42,179 nucleotides of DNA, from positions 1-42,179 of the forward strand of contig NZ_JBFMIA010000019.1 of assembly GCF_040801915.1 (NCBI RefSeq), written 5' to 3'. The stretch comes from Jeotgalibacillus marinus (GTDB lineage Bacteria > Bacillota > Bacilli > Bacillales > Jeotgalibacillaceae). The notes beneath the pieces were generated by a model. The model did not search any database. It had not been told where the DNA came from and saw only the letters and a program-made list of their open reading frames with translations. Position numbers and translations under genes: made by a program. Positions 32,021 through 40,894 of this stretch are shown piece by piece. Position 1 is the first letter of the stretch. Each line of letters opens with the position of its first letter.

Positions 32021-32371
32021 TCAATCCATACAGATAGTAGCGGGAAACGATGTTCCACACTTATTTCCTTCAAAGACATTATTAGTACCATCATCTTGGA
32101 TATCTAAGTCTGCATTACGTAATATCCGATTAAACAAGAACTGATTATCATCAGAATCGACGTCTAAAAGAATACCTTGTTTGCCATTTTTATCAATCTT
32201 ATTTCTTTGAATCTTGTTACCATCGGAGTTGTTGAAGAAAATGCCCTCCTCTTCATTGCCAACAATCTTATTTCCTTTAATCGTGTTATCATGGGCAAAA
32301 TCACCCACTCGAATACCATCTCGCTTATTTCCCGTAATGACATTTCTTGAAATGACGGAATCGGAACAAAA
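32021..32371 (-). pseudogene. Beta-helix protein copy 4, 3' fragment
   Basis: About 115 codons from FCSDSVISRNVITGNKRDGI to the end NVFEGNKCGTSFPATICMD. The repeats are more diverged (K-rich, NKIQRNKIDKNGKQGILLD), so this is an older family member. No anchor or start is present; a GTG at 32308 has no ribosome site. It abuts an acetyltransferase fragment on the other strand with no bases between. Confidence 0.75.
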
Positions 32372-32524
32372 TTACTAAAATCTGCGTTGTACTATCTTTT
32401 TTCTTTTAGTGAAAATAATGAGATTACGCTATGTGTTGGACTGGATAATGAAAAAGCAATCCACCTTTATAAAGCAGCAGTATTCAAAGTTGAGCATGAA
32501 TTAGTTAACTATGAATGCATGTAA
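32372..32524 (+). pseudogene. C-terminal fragment of a GNAT acetyltransferase
   Basis: Fifty codons are open, containing NEITLCVGLDNEKAIHLYKA and VFKVEHELVNYECM. This is the last part of a GNAT domain (L-x-V-x-x-x-N-x-x-A-I-x-L-Y-x-x-x-G-F). The usual A-G-F is changed to A-V-F. The N-terminal half is gone. The junction with the antisense beta-helix fragment is exact. Confidence 0.7.
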
Positions 32525-32568
32525 AATTGGACTTGGATCGATTACACTTATCTCTTTGACTACAAGCT

Positions 32569-32597
32569 AAAAACCACATGATCCATGTGGTTTTTTA
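32569..32597. terminator. Terminator of the first LacI gene
   Basis: CCACATG-ATC-CATGTGG has a seven-pair stem, with A-rich and T-rich flanks that allow use in both directions. Confidence 0.8.
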
Positions 32598-33566
32598 CGT
32601 TGATTTTCTTTTAATCAGCTCTAATTCTATTGTGTTATTGAAAGGAACATCTTGATTCTGAATCATACTATACAATAGGTTTGCTGCTGTCTCTCCAGCT
32701 TCTATCATCGGATTAATGGATGTAAGTTCTACGATCTTAGAAATAGGTTGGTTGCCAAAACCGATGATCGCTAATTCTTCCGGTATCTTTATCCCCTGTT
32801 TTTTTGCTTCATAGATTATTCCGGTAGCTACGTGATCACTTCCCACAACCATTGCAGTCGGGCGAGATGGTTGCCCAATAATTTCTTTTGCCACCTCAAC
32901 TCCATCTTCAATCGTATATCGTTCCTCAAAATACCAGTCATCTCTCCAATTTAAATGATATTCCTTTTGAAGGTTAAAAAAGGATTTTTTTCTCGTTGTC
33001 CCCACACCACTTTGGGGACTACCTATACACAAACCAATTTCTTGATGTCCTTGATCTCTCAAGTGATCAACTGCCATCTTGATGCTAGATTCATGATTAG
33101 CATACACCTTGGCAATCTTATTACTTTTAGAGTATTCACAGGAAACAATTTTCCCAAAATAGGAAAGTTCATCAATCACACTGGTGGGACTCACACTTGA
33201 CCCTAAAATAAGACCATCAATCATCTTGTACTTCAACATGTTAAAGAACTCTAACTCTTTTTTCGGATCGTTATTAGACTGGTGTACGAGCAAACTATAA
33301 TTATGCTTATCGAACTCTTTCCCGATCCTTTCGATTAGATCACTAAAATAAGGATGATTAATTTTGTGTACGATAATACCAATTACATTTGTCTTTCCTC
33401 TGGATAGGTTTATCGCATTCAAGTTAGGGACATAATTTAGTTCTTTTATTGCCTTTAATACAGCCTCTCGTTTTTCAGCATTGACATAGGAATGATGATT
33501 AAGAACTCTAGATACAGTTGTTCGAGAGACTTTCGCTCTTTTCGCTATCTGTGTAATATTACTCAT
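32595..33566 (-). CDS. LacI-family regulator, duplicate A
   Basis: The protein is 323 residues. The DNA-binding head ITQIAKRAKVSRTTVSRVLN and hinge helix NLNAINLSRGKTNVIGIIV are intact. The sugar-binding domain is about four-fifths identical to duplicate B, but two conserved family sites are altered: GFDNQP has become GFGNQP, losing the ligand-contacting Asp, and the T-S-I-N-Q-P segment has lost one residue. DNA binding is therefore likely kept while the effector response may have changed. It appears to derive from a tandem duplication that also copied the end of the upstream gene. Confidence 0.85.
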   Translation of the reverse strand: MSNITQIAKRAKVSRTTVSRVLNHHSYVNAEKREAVLKAIKELNYVPNLNAINLSRGKTNVIGIIVHKINHPYFSDLIERIGKEFDKHNYSLLVHQSNNDPKKELEFFNMLKYKMIDGLILGSSVSPTSVIDELSYFGKIVSCEYSKSNKIAKVYANHESSIKMAVDHLRDQGHQEIGLCIGSPQSGVGTTRKKSFFNLQKEYHLNWRDDWYFEERYTIEDGVEVAKEIIGQPSRPTAMVVGSDHVATGIIYEAKKQGIKIPEELAIIGFGNQPISKIVELTSINPMIEAGETAANLLYSMIQNQDVPFNNTIELELIKRKST

Positions 33567-33599
33567 CCGTACGATCCCTCACTATTCCTCAACATAAGA

Positions 33600-33740
33600 G
33601 AATGTGGCATTCTAGCTTATGCAAGAGTTGATCAAAAAACCTACAAGTAATCCAAGACACAGTACCACGATAATCGTTCTAAGACCATCAGGCGCCCATT
33701 CAATACAATAGCAAGAAGAAAAGCGATCGCTTAAGCTCGT
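33600..33740 (-). pseudogene. Truncated copy of the YczE-like gene's 3' end
   Basis: About 140 bases align with 34803-34928 inside the 3' end of the YczE-like gene, sharing AATCCAAGACACAGTACCAC and GATCAAAAA stretches, with scattered changes and short indels that break the frame. This marks the edge of the tandem duplication that made the two LacI genes. Confidence 0.75.
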
Positions 33741-33799
33741 AATAAAAAGGAATTTGAGCACTTTATCTAAAGCTGAAGTACATAATGTCATGTGGTTTT

Positions 33800-34774
33800 T
33801 TACGTTGATTTTCTTTTAATTAGTTCTAATTCTATTGTGTTAATGAAAGGCACAGTTTGATTCTGAATGATACTATGCAATAGATTTGCTGCTGTCTCAC
33901 CAATTTCTATAATCGGTTGATTGATTGATGTAAGCTCTACTACCTCAGAAATAGGTTGGTTATCAAAACCGATGATTGCTAATTCTTCTGGTATCTTTAC
34001 CCCCTGTTTTTTTGCTTCATAGATCATTCCAGTAGCTACGTGATCATTCCCCACAACCATTGCAGTCGGGCGAGATGGTTGCCCAAAAATTGTTTTTGCC
34101 ACCTCAGCCCCATCCTCAATCGTATATCGTTTATCGAAATACCAATCGTCTCTCCAACTTAAACGATATTCCTTTTGAAGGTTGAAAAAAGATTTCTTTC
34201 TCGTTATCCCTACACCACTTTTGGGGTTTCCTATACATAAACCAATTTCTTGATGCCCTTGATCTTTCAAATGATCAACTGCCATCTTAATACCAGATTC
34301 ATGATTAACAAACACCTTGGCAACTTTACTGCTATCAGAGTATTCGCAGGAAACAATTTTCCCGAAATGCGAAAGTTCGTCAATCACACCGGTGGGACTC
34401 ACACTGGATCCTAAAATAAGACCATCAATCATCTTGTACTTCAACTTGTTAAAAAACTCTAATTCTGTTTTAGGATCGTTATTAGACTGATGGACGAGTA
34501 AACTATAATTATGCTTATTGCACGCTTTCCCAATTCCTTCTATTAGATTACTAAAAAAAGGATGACCAATTTTGGGTACAATTACTCCAAATACATTTGT
34601 TCTTCCCCTGGATAAGTTTATAGCATTTAAGTTAGGGACATAATTTAGTTCTTCTATTACCTTTAATACAGCCTCTCGTTTTTCAGTATTGACATAGGGG
34701 TGATTATTGAGAACTCTAGATACCGTCGTTCGAGAGACTTTCGCTCTTTTTGCTATCGCTGTAATGTTACTCAT
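33800..34774 (-). CDS. LacI-family regulator, duplicate B
   Basis: The protein is 324 residues. Head ITAIAKRAKVSRTTVSRVLN, hinge NLNAINLSRGRTNVFGVIV, and a complete periplasmic-binding-like effector domain with IGFDNQPIS and LTSINQPIIEIGE, the two sites altered in duplicate A. It is the last gene of a HAD phosphatase, YczE-like, LacI operon; its ATG overlaps the stop of the membrane protein gene by eight bases. It probably controls this operon in response to a sugar or sugar phosphate. A candidate operator lies at 36428-36443. Confidence 0.9.
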   Translation of the reverse strand: MSNITAIAKRAKVSRTTVSRVLNNHPYVNTEKREAVLKVIEELNYVPNLNAINLSRGRTNVFGVIVPKIGHPFFSNLIEGIGKACNKHNYSLLVHQSNNDPKTELEFFNKLKYKMIDGLILGSSVSPTGVIDELSHFGKIVSCEYSDSSKVAKVFVNHESGIKMAVDHLKDQGHQEIGLCIGNPKSGVGITRKKSFFNLQKEYRLSWRDDWYFDKRYTIEDGAEVAKTIFGQPSRPTAMVVGNDHVATGMIYEAKKQGVKIPEELAIIGFDNQPISEVVELTSINQPIIEIGETAANLLHSIIQNQTVPFINTIELELIKRKST

Positions 34775-35402
34775 TCACACTACCCCTCACTATTAAAGCA
34801 CGTGGCATTCCTACCTTATGCAAAAGCTGATCAAAAACACCTACGAGTAATCCAAGACACAGTACCACGATAATGGTTCCAAGTCCAACAGGTCCTTTCA
34901 ACACAATGGCAAGAACAAAAGCGATCGCTTCTGTGATCGTTTTAGTAATATTGATTCCCCACCCTGTACGGTCAGTAATCGCTAGCATAAGTTCATCATT
35001 AGGAACAGATGGAAAGGAAGCTCGTAAATAAATCGTGATTCCAAAAGCCAATATACTTAACCCTCCAAAAAATAAACACCACTTGATCCACAAACTATCC
35101 ACTTGCACGAAGCTAAGAAGCTTTAAATTCAAAAGGTCAACAAACACGCCAATAATAAGAATAGGAATAAAACCGGCTACATTTGGGGCACTCCTTTTAA
35201 TTGTACTATTCACAAAAATTAATACTCCACCAACAATAAAGACCCACGATCCAATTGTTAATCCAATTTTTTCTGATAACGCAACATTTAATGCATCCCA
35301 TGGAGCGATTCCCACATTCGATTTGATCGTGAGAACAACCCCTAAGGATAAGACAAAGAGCCCCGCTAAATACATGAGACATCGAAAAAAGAAGTTGTTC
35401 AT
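34767..35402 (-). CDS. YczE/YitT-like five-to-six-helix membrane protein
   Basis: The protein is 211 residues. The N-terminal region FRCLMYLAGLFVLSLGVVLT, SNVGIAPWDALNVALSEKIG and the later FPSVPNDELMLAITDRTGWG and LKGPVGLGTIIVVLCLGLLV blocks are the YczE/COG2364 pattern of duplicated G-x-x-P-W-D / P-x-D-x-L motifs. The function of the family is not established. Here it lies between a HAD phosphatase and a LacI regulator, suggesting a role in uptake or export of a small sugar-like compound. Confidence 0.87.
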   Translation of the reverse strand: MNNFFFRCLMYLAGLFVLSLGVVLTIKSNVGIAPWDALNVALSEKIGLTIGSWVFIVGGVLIFVNSTIKRSAPNVAGFIPILIIGVFVDLLNLKLLSFVQVDSLWIKWCLFFGGLSILAFGITIYLRASFPSVPNDELMLAITDRTGWGINITKTITEAIAFVLAIVLKGPVGLGTIIVVLCLGLLVGVFDQLLHKVGMPRALIVRGSVNE

Positions 35403-35407
35403 TTTTA

Positions 35408-36292
35408 CTACCTTCCCGTGAGACCGCTACTGACCATCTCATTCTCTTGTATATACTTGTTAAAAGCGTACGCCACACCACATTCATTATTTGATAACGT
35501 CTTAAAGGTGGCTATCTTAATGAGCTCTTCTTCTGCATTTCCCATAGCTATTCCCATTCCCGCTACATGGAACATGGGCATATCATTTAGATTATCTCCG
35601 ATCACTACCGTATTCTTCACCGTCGTTCCATAATAGTCGCAAAGTTTGTGTAAGCCTATCCCCTTATCTACACCTACACTCATAATTTCTAGATTAAATT
35701 CTCCTGAACTAGAGACGACACAGCCACCAAGTTGATTAAAATATTCCTTTGCGCGTTTAAGTTTACTTGTGTCTGGAGAAACGACCATTAATTTAACAAT
35801 TGAATCATAATCTGTAGGATGAATCGTACCTCTCACTTCTTGTAAACCATTTTGTTCGATTGTAACTTTAATGGATTCCCAAAAGTGATCTTTGTTAAAA
35901 CTAGGATCTTGTTTTACTACTTCGTGCAGTTCTTCTTCCAGATGATGTATTCCTCGATCTGATACAACAATTTTATCCGATAAATATGGTTGATAATACG
36001 TATTCTCCTCGTTCAGCCACTGGATAATCGGTTGAGTGATATGTGGATCCATGAATTGTTCATCTATTTTTTTATTATCTACATAGATTTGAGCCCCGTT
36101 TGATGCAATGATCGGGCAATTCAACCCATATTTCTCTATAATATTCTGAGCATCAAACAGCGCCCTACCTGTTGCAATAGAAATAATACTACCTTGCTGT
36201 TGTGCTTCTCTTATAGCTCTTACATTCTCTTCATGAATCGTTAAGTCCTCTGATAAAAGCGTACCATCTAAATCAATTGCGACCACTTTCAT
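35408..36292 (-). CDS. HAD-superfamily (Cof-type) phosphatase
   Basis: The protein is 294 residues. Motif I DLDGTLL has the nucleophile Asp8 and general acid Asp10 (VVAIDLDGTLL). Motif II is SIATGRA, motif III is the late Lys in GVDKGIGL, and motif IV is VVIGDNLNDMPMF. The large C2-type cap between motifs II and III places it with Cof/YwpJ-like sugar-phosphate or flavin-phosphate phosphatases. It is the first gene of the operon with the YczE-like and LacI genes (five bases to the next start). Confidence 0.9.
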   Translation of the reverse strand: MKVVAIDLDGTLLSEDLTIHEENVRAIREAQQQGSIISIATGRALFDAQNIIEKYGLNCPIIASNGAQIYVDNKKIDEQFMDPHITQPIIQWLNEENTYYQPYLSDKIVVSDRGIHHLEEELHEVVKQDPSFNKDHFWESIKVTIEQNGLQEVRGTIHPTDYDSIVKLMVVSPDTSKLKRAKEYFNQLGGCVVSSSGEFNLEIMSVGVDKGIGLHKLCDYYGTTVKNTVVIGDNLNDMPMFHVAGMGIAMGNAEEELIKIATFKTLSNNECGVAYAFNKYIQENEMVSSGLTGR

Positions 36293-36427
36293 GTTGTTTA
36301 CCTCATTTCGTGGATTTTAAAGTGCATCGCCATTATAAAATATGGTACGCGTTTCATGTCAAACAGTCTTTGTTTTTCATTAAGATTCATCATCGCATTT
36401 GTTAACTACAAAGCAGGTGGACCCTTC

Positions 36428-36443
36428 AAACAAACGTTTGATT
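36428..36443. promoter_or_regulatory. LacI-type operator upstream of the HAD operon
   Basis: AAACAAACGTTTGATT contains the ten-base palindrome CAAACGTTTG with the central CG of LacI-family sites. It is about 140 bases upstream of the first gene of the operon that ends with a LacI regulator. Confidence 0.5.
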
Positions 36444-36445
36444 AG

Positions 36446-36628
36446 TGTCACCGGTATCGTGTTTTTATAGGCTGGATTCATGCTGAAAAGACATTAAAAG
36501 AGGGACTTGGAAATAAACGAGTGGGTAAATCAATTTCGATTATCATCGTTAATGTCGTGGTATGGTTTTTTCTATTTTGTGATATTCATCGATTTTTAAC
36601 ACATCATGACCACATCCTACATAATTGA
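36446..36628 (+). pseudogene. Unrecognised open fragment with a membrane segment
   Basis: The plus strand is open for about 60 codons without a start: IHAEKTLKEGLGNKRVGKSI, then a hydrophobic stretch (SIIIVNVVVWFFLF) and a His-rich tail. It looks like the end of a membrane protein gene but I cannot name it. The rest of 36293-36810 shows no other gene. Confidence 0.3.
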
Positions 36629-36810
36629 ACTGTGATCACCTTTCATCTGTGTAGCTGACCTTTAAAGTTTCTCCATGGAAAGTGTATTTATGTATGGCGA
36701 TGAACGTATCATGTTCAGCGCGATTAAAATGAAGGAAACCTTCTTATGTATAAAAAATCCCGACAAAGCCACCCTAATACGTAAACTATACATCACTAGG
36801 AGGTATTTTG

Positions 36811-37056
36811 ATGGGATTCATTTTTTATTTAATCGTTGGTGGACTGATTGGTTGGCTAGCAGGAGTGATTTTAGGCAAAGACATTCCAGCTGGGATTTTA
36901 GGAAATATTGTAGCTGGTATCATCGGCGCTTGGTTGGGCGGAGTGCTGCTTAGTGACTTCGGTCCAATCATTGCAGGAATCGCAATCATTCCTGCACTTA
37001 TCGGCGCCATCATCCTAGTCTTCATTGCCAGCTTCATCTTAAAAGCACTGCGGTAA
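36811..37056 (+). CDS. GlsB/YeaQ/YmgE-family stress membrane protein
   Basis: The protein is 81 residues with three membrane helices and the family glycine pattern: GGLIGWLAGVILGKDIPAG, ILGNIVAGIIGAWLGGVLL, and a third helix with IIPALIGAIILVFIASF. AGGAGG precedes ATG 36811; the longer frame starts three bases earlier at TTG. Relatives are annotated as transglycosylase-associated and accumulate in general stress. The exact role is unknown. Confidence 0.9.
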   Translation: MGFIFYLIVGGLIGWLAGVILGKDIPAGILGNIVAGIIGAWLGGVLLSDFGPIIAGIAIIPALIGAIILVFIASFILKALR

Positions 37057-37071
37057 GTATGTAAAGAAATC

Positions 37072-37106
37072 AAGCCATTCCCTTACAAATAGGTAATGGC
37101 TTTTTC
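37072..37106 (+). terminator. Terminator of the GlsB-like gene
   Basis: AAGCCATT and AATGGCTT pair, with an inner CC/GG extension, followed by TTTTTC. Confidence 0.75.
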
Positions 37107-37185
37107 TACTTTCTTTATAATACTGTTTTCTGATAAGCTCTTTGGTAGAGTGTCTCACTATTAAGCCAAAGGAGTTATAAAAATA

Positions 37186-37590
37186 ATGAAAAAAACAGTG
37201 AATGTAGTTGGCGCCATTATTCAAAATGAAAACAAGGACATTTTATGTGCGCTTCGTTCTCCAGAAATGTCATTACCTAACTATTGGGAGTTTCCTGGCG
37301 GGAAAATTGAACAAGATGAAGCACCTGAAGAAGCTTTAAAAAGAGAGATTCAAGAAGAACTTGGATGTGAAATTGAAGTTTTCAACAAAGTAGAGAATAC
37401 TACATACGAATACGATAAAATCATTGTTCAACTGCACACCTACAAATCTAAGATTGCAATCGGCACACCAAAAGCCAAAGAGCACGCTGAATTAAAATGG
37501 GTGCCCACCTCCTTACTACACGAGTTAGAATGGGCACCCGCTGATATTCCTGCGGTCGATAAACTATTATCGGATGAAATCAATAAATAA
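37186..37590 (+). CDS. NUDIX hydrolase, MutT-like
   Basis: The 134-residue protein has a complete Nudix box from Gly39 to Gly60 (G-x5-E-x7-R-E-I-x-E-E-x-G, in GKIEQDEAPEEALKREIQEE). N-terminal VNVVGAIIQNENKDILCALR and the later EHAELKWVPTSLLHELEWAPADIP are typical of 8-oxo-dGTP/CTP pyrophosphatases. It removes the terminal diphosphate from (often damaged) nucleotides. Its last 24 bases overlap the end of the convergent helicase gene. Pairing with a PLD/helicase gene suggests nucleic-acid repair or defence. Confidence 0.9.
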   Translation: MKKTVNVVGAIIQNENKDILCALRSPEMSLPNYWEFPGGKIEQDEAPEEALKREIQEELGCEIEVFNKVENTTYEYDKIIVQLHTYKSKIAIGTPKAKEHAELKWVPTSLLHELEWAPADIPAVDKLLSDEINK

Positions 37591-40479
37591 GTCTTCTGGA
37601 ATTGGCTGGTGAAGCTCCCATATAATGTTCATCGGCTTATCTCCATGACTTTTCCGGTAATCAATTTCACCTAAATACGTAAATGGTAGAGTCATACCAT
37701 GCATCTCGGTAAATTTTCTAACAAATAAATGTATATGGATCTCACATTTTTTGTGATTAATATAGTCTTGACCCACCGAAGAAGTATGAGATGTCTGGTT
37801 CTGACTTTGCCAATGAAAGTTCTTAGGATCAACGAAATAGTCTTTATAAAGAAGATGTTCATCGACTTTTTCTGATTTGTTCAGGGTAATAAACAACAAG
37901 TAATGATTGTCTACTTTGCTAACACCCTCACGCCATGTTCCTTCTTTTGCGCTTGCTTCAAATAAAAATATTAAATCATTTCGAGTATAATTTTGATAGA
38001 TTTCTAACTTCTTTTCTTCTTCTAATACGTGATTCAATTTATAAGACCTTCTAAATTCAGTCAAACCGTACTCTAGTCGATCTGCATAATACTGTGAAAC
38101 ATCCTTTTCTTCATATAAAGCTATAATTTTGGAATCCACATTAAACATCTCATCCTCAACAGAACCAAATCTTAATGTCTGTTTTTTATACGGTTTAGAA
38201 AGTCGGTCCATGGCACGGACAATAATCGTTCTATGTCCCTCACTAGATAGATTAATGGAGAATTTCTTCTCTAAATAATGAATTACATCATCGACTGTAA
38301 CTGTATGTTTTGTTCGAGCAAAATCTAGTATCGCAAATTCATATGGCCACTTCAAAGGTAGTTGCTGTTCTAGTCTTTCAAATACTTCACTTTTTAACGT
38401 ATCCTTTATATAAGCTTCCTCTTGTTCGTTTAAATCTTTCATCGCTTTTTTCGTTTTCAGCCATGATTTGTACTTATAGATGAAATAGGTCAAGCTAGGT
38501 GATTGGTCAGAATATAAAAAGTCCATAATTTCTGGTGATCGCCCAATCTCTTTTTTAAATTGATGATATAGGTTTTTAAGCATTTCACTAGAATTCATAC
38601 GAATAGCGTCAATTCGATCAAGAACTTCTCTTTGAGTGACTGGATCTAAATCAATATATGAACCTGCTGGAGCATCGGCAAAACCGTGAAGAACTGAAAT
38701 TCTTAGTGAATCTTTATCGAAACCTTTAGCATTTGTTTGTCCAGATAAGGCAAGCGGAACAACAAATGACTTTTGGTAATTTCCAATGAAATCTAATACA
38801 GTCACAAATTCTTTTCCTGTAATCCTCCTTAAACCACGACCTAATTGTTGAATAAATATTGTGGAAGATTCCGTTGGACGCAAGAACAATAATAAATTCA
38901 CTTTAGGAATGTCTACACCTTCGTTAAAAATATTGATCGTAAAGATGATTTGCAGTGGATCATTAGGATCTTCTAAACGAGCAATAATTTTCGAACGATA
39001 CTCTACAGAATCTGCACCTGTTAAATAGGTAGTGTTATACCCTCTAAGATTAAATTCTTCGCTCATAAATTGTGCATGTTCAATTGATACACAAAAACCT
39101 AGACAATGCAGTGTGTCGCCATCATAACCATATGTTTTTACCTTTTCGATAATGTACTCAACCCTCTGGTGTGTTGACAGAGCTTTCGTTAACTGTTTCT
39201 CATCATACGTGCCATTGCGCACAGTAATTACTGTGTAGTCAGTCGTTGTATCTGAAACACCAAAATAGTGAAAGGGTACAAGAAGCTGAGCTTGAAGCGC
39301 ATCTCTCAATCTGATTTCATATACCACATTGTTATCACACAAGGCTAATACATCTTTACCATCCATCCGTTCTGGTGTGGCGGTTAATCCTAGCAAGAAT
39401 GATTGGTTAAAATAGTTTAATACCTTCAGATAGGTCGCGGCTTCAGCATGATGAAATTCATCGATAATAATGTAATCGAAAGCATCCCGCTCAAAACGTT
39501 CTAGAACATGATCTTTATGTAATGATTGGATTGTACTAAATAAAAATGGACGATCAAACTCTTTTGATGTACCAGCTAATTTCCCAAACAAACTTTCATC
39601 TTTGAAAAGAGTATTAAACGTTTTAATCGCACCATCCAATAATTCTTCACGATGTGCAATAAACAATAAACGTTTAGGTTTAAAAGCATAAACATCAAAA
39701 GCAGATAAGAATGTTTTACCCGTTCCTGTCGCCGCGATAATAACTCCTTTTGTATTGCCATTCTTACGCGTCAAAGCAAGGTTTTTAAGTGCTTCTTTCT
39801 GCATTTCGTTTGGTGTAATTTCAATTGAAGTGGCATATGGTGCCTTCTCTTCTTGAACAAACATTTGATTTTTCTTATTTAAAGATGACGTAAATTGTTC
39901 GTATTCAACTAAGAATTCTTCCGTAGGGATGATAGCTTTATCATCGTGCCACATATTTTTAAAAAATGCTTGTGTTTGTTTATATGCGGGTAAATGTTCT
40001 GAATCTGGAATTTTCACATTCAGTTCATGACCATTTATTAAGGCAGAATGTGATAAATTGGACGATCCTATGATCACTGAATTCAATTCAGTATGACGTT
40101 TAAACAAATAAGCTTTGGTATGGAATGATTCATTTTTTACAGGAAGTACCTTTACCTCTACATTTTTAAATTGAAGAAGATGGCGGAGAGCTTTTGCCTC
40201 CGTAATCCCAAGATAAGTCGTTGTTAAAATTCGAATAGGAATCTGACGTTTTTCTAGTTCGATCAATGCTTGTGTTAACAACTGAACACCTGACATCCGA
40301 ACAAAACTTACCATAAAATCAATCTGATCAGCCGTAAGCATCTCATGTTTTAAAGTCTTAAAGAAATTCTTTATCGACTGACGATCATTATGTAAAACGT
40401 CCACGCGAGACAAGTATAAGTCTTCTTTTAGAGGGATGGCTGGTAAATTATATGAATAGGTAATCATCGATAAGGGCAT
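37567..40479 (-). CDS. PLD-nuclease/SF2-helicase fusion (DUF3427 type), main frame
   Basis: The protein is 970 residues. A phospholipase-D-like nuclease domain comes first, with H120-x-K122 and GSSNLS at 138-143. The SF2 helicase core follows: Walker A AATGTGKT (249-256), DEFH box (340-343), LLGLTATPERMDG, and motif VI QQLGRGLRR. The last 350 residues fit the DUF3427 type, with the PUA-like end TYLGEIDYRKSHGDKPMNII. Expected activity is ATP-driven translocation with strand cleavage. ATG 40479 lacks a ribosome site, and the frame continues upstream through a single TAA to a better start, so this is probably a broken or restarted gene. Confidence 0.85.
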   Translation of the reverse strand: MPLSMITYSYNLPAIPLKEDLYLSRVDVLHNDRQSIKNFFKTLKHEMLTADQIDFMVSFVRMSGVQLLTQALIELEKRQIPIRILTTTYLGITEAKALRHLLQFKNVEVKVLPVKNESFHTKAYLFKRHTELNSVIIGSSNLSHSALINGHELNVKIPDSEHLPAYKQTQAFFKNMWHDDKAIIPTEEFLVEYEQFTSSLNKKNQMFVQEEKAPYATSIEITPNEMQKEALKNLALTRKNGNTKGVIIAATGTGKTFLSAFDVYAFKPKRLLFIAHREELLDGAIKTFNTLFKDESLFGKLAGTSKEFDRPFLFSTIQSLHKDHVLERFERDAFDYIIIDEFHHAEAATYLKVLNYFNQSFLLGLTATPERMDGKDVLALCDNNVVYEIRLRDALQAQLLVPFHYFGVSDTTTDYTVITVRNGTYDEKQLTKALSTHQRVEYIIEKVKTYGYDGDTLHCLGFCVSIEHAQFMSEEFNLRGYNTTYLTGADSVEYRSKIIARLEDPNDPLQIIFTINIFNEGVDIPKVNLLLFLRPTESSTIFIQQLGRGLRRITGKEFVTVLDFIGNYQKSFVVPLALSGQTNAKGFDKDSLRISVLHGFADAPAGSYIDLDPVTQREVLDRIDAIRMNSSEMLKNLYHQFKKEIGRSPEIMDFLYSDQSPSLTYFIYKYKSWLKTKKAMKDLNEQEEAYIKDTLKSEVFERLEQQLPLKWPYEFAILDFARTKHTVTVDDVIHYLEKKFSINLSSEGHRTIIVRAMDRLSKPYKKQTLRFGSVEDEMFNVDSKIIALYEEKDVSQYYADRLEYGLTEFRRSYKLNHVLEEEKKLEIYQNYTRNDLIFLFEASAKEGTWREGVSKVDNHYLLFITLNKSEKVDEHLLYKDYFVDPKNFHWQSQNQTSHTSSVGQDYINHKKCEIHIHLFVRKFTEMHGMTLPFTYLGEIDYRKSHGDKPMNIIWELHQPIPEDLFIDFIR

Positions 40480-40713
40480 TGATAAATCTTTTTTATCATT
40501 GCCAAGTAATTTATGAATTTGACCTGTTAGCTTAAAGATTTCTTCATATTTATCTTAGGATGCCAACGATTTGAATTTTTGTCCAATCGATCGTGAAGCA
40601 TGCATAGTTAATACTTCAGTGTATTCGTGAGGAGATAAAGATTGTACTTGCTGACCTTCTGGGTATTGCTTATGTAATTGTTGCAACTCTTCCATAATTC
40701 CTGTCTTAGTCAT
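40480..40713 (-). pseudogene. 5' part of the helicase gene, split by in-frame TAA
   Basis: ATG 40713, with AGGAG seven bases upstream, starts MTKTGIMEELQQLHKQYPEG and runs 52 codons to SLAS, then TAA (40555-40557). The same frame goes on DKYEEIFKLTGQIHKLLGND and joins the main frame without a shift. A reading with the TAA as one codon would give about 1048 codons. A nonsense mutation, readthrough or sequencing error would all explain it. Confidence 0.8.
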
Positions 40714-40894
40714 TTGGCACTCCTACTCTAATCATTTTGGTGAAATGTTAGCATATACAAAGGATATAACACAAATCATCTCTAGCCGAAAAACTGTCGT
40801 TTTACGGACAATTATTTCGGTTTTGATTTAAACACACCATCCCCCTATATGAATACATTATTAAATCCAATATTTTTTTAAGGGGGGTGTAAAA

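Noticed and set aside
36347..36360. Possible cre site near the HAD operon (TGGTACGCGTTTCA)
   Set aside because: The centre is GC instead of CG, so it does not fit the CcpA consensus.
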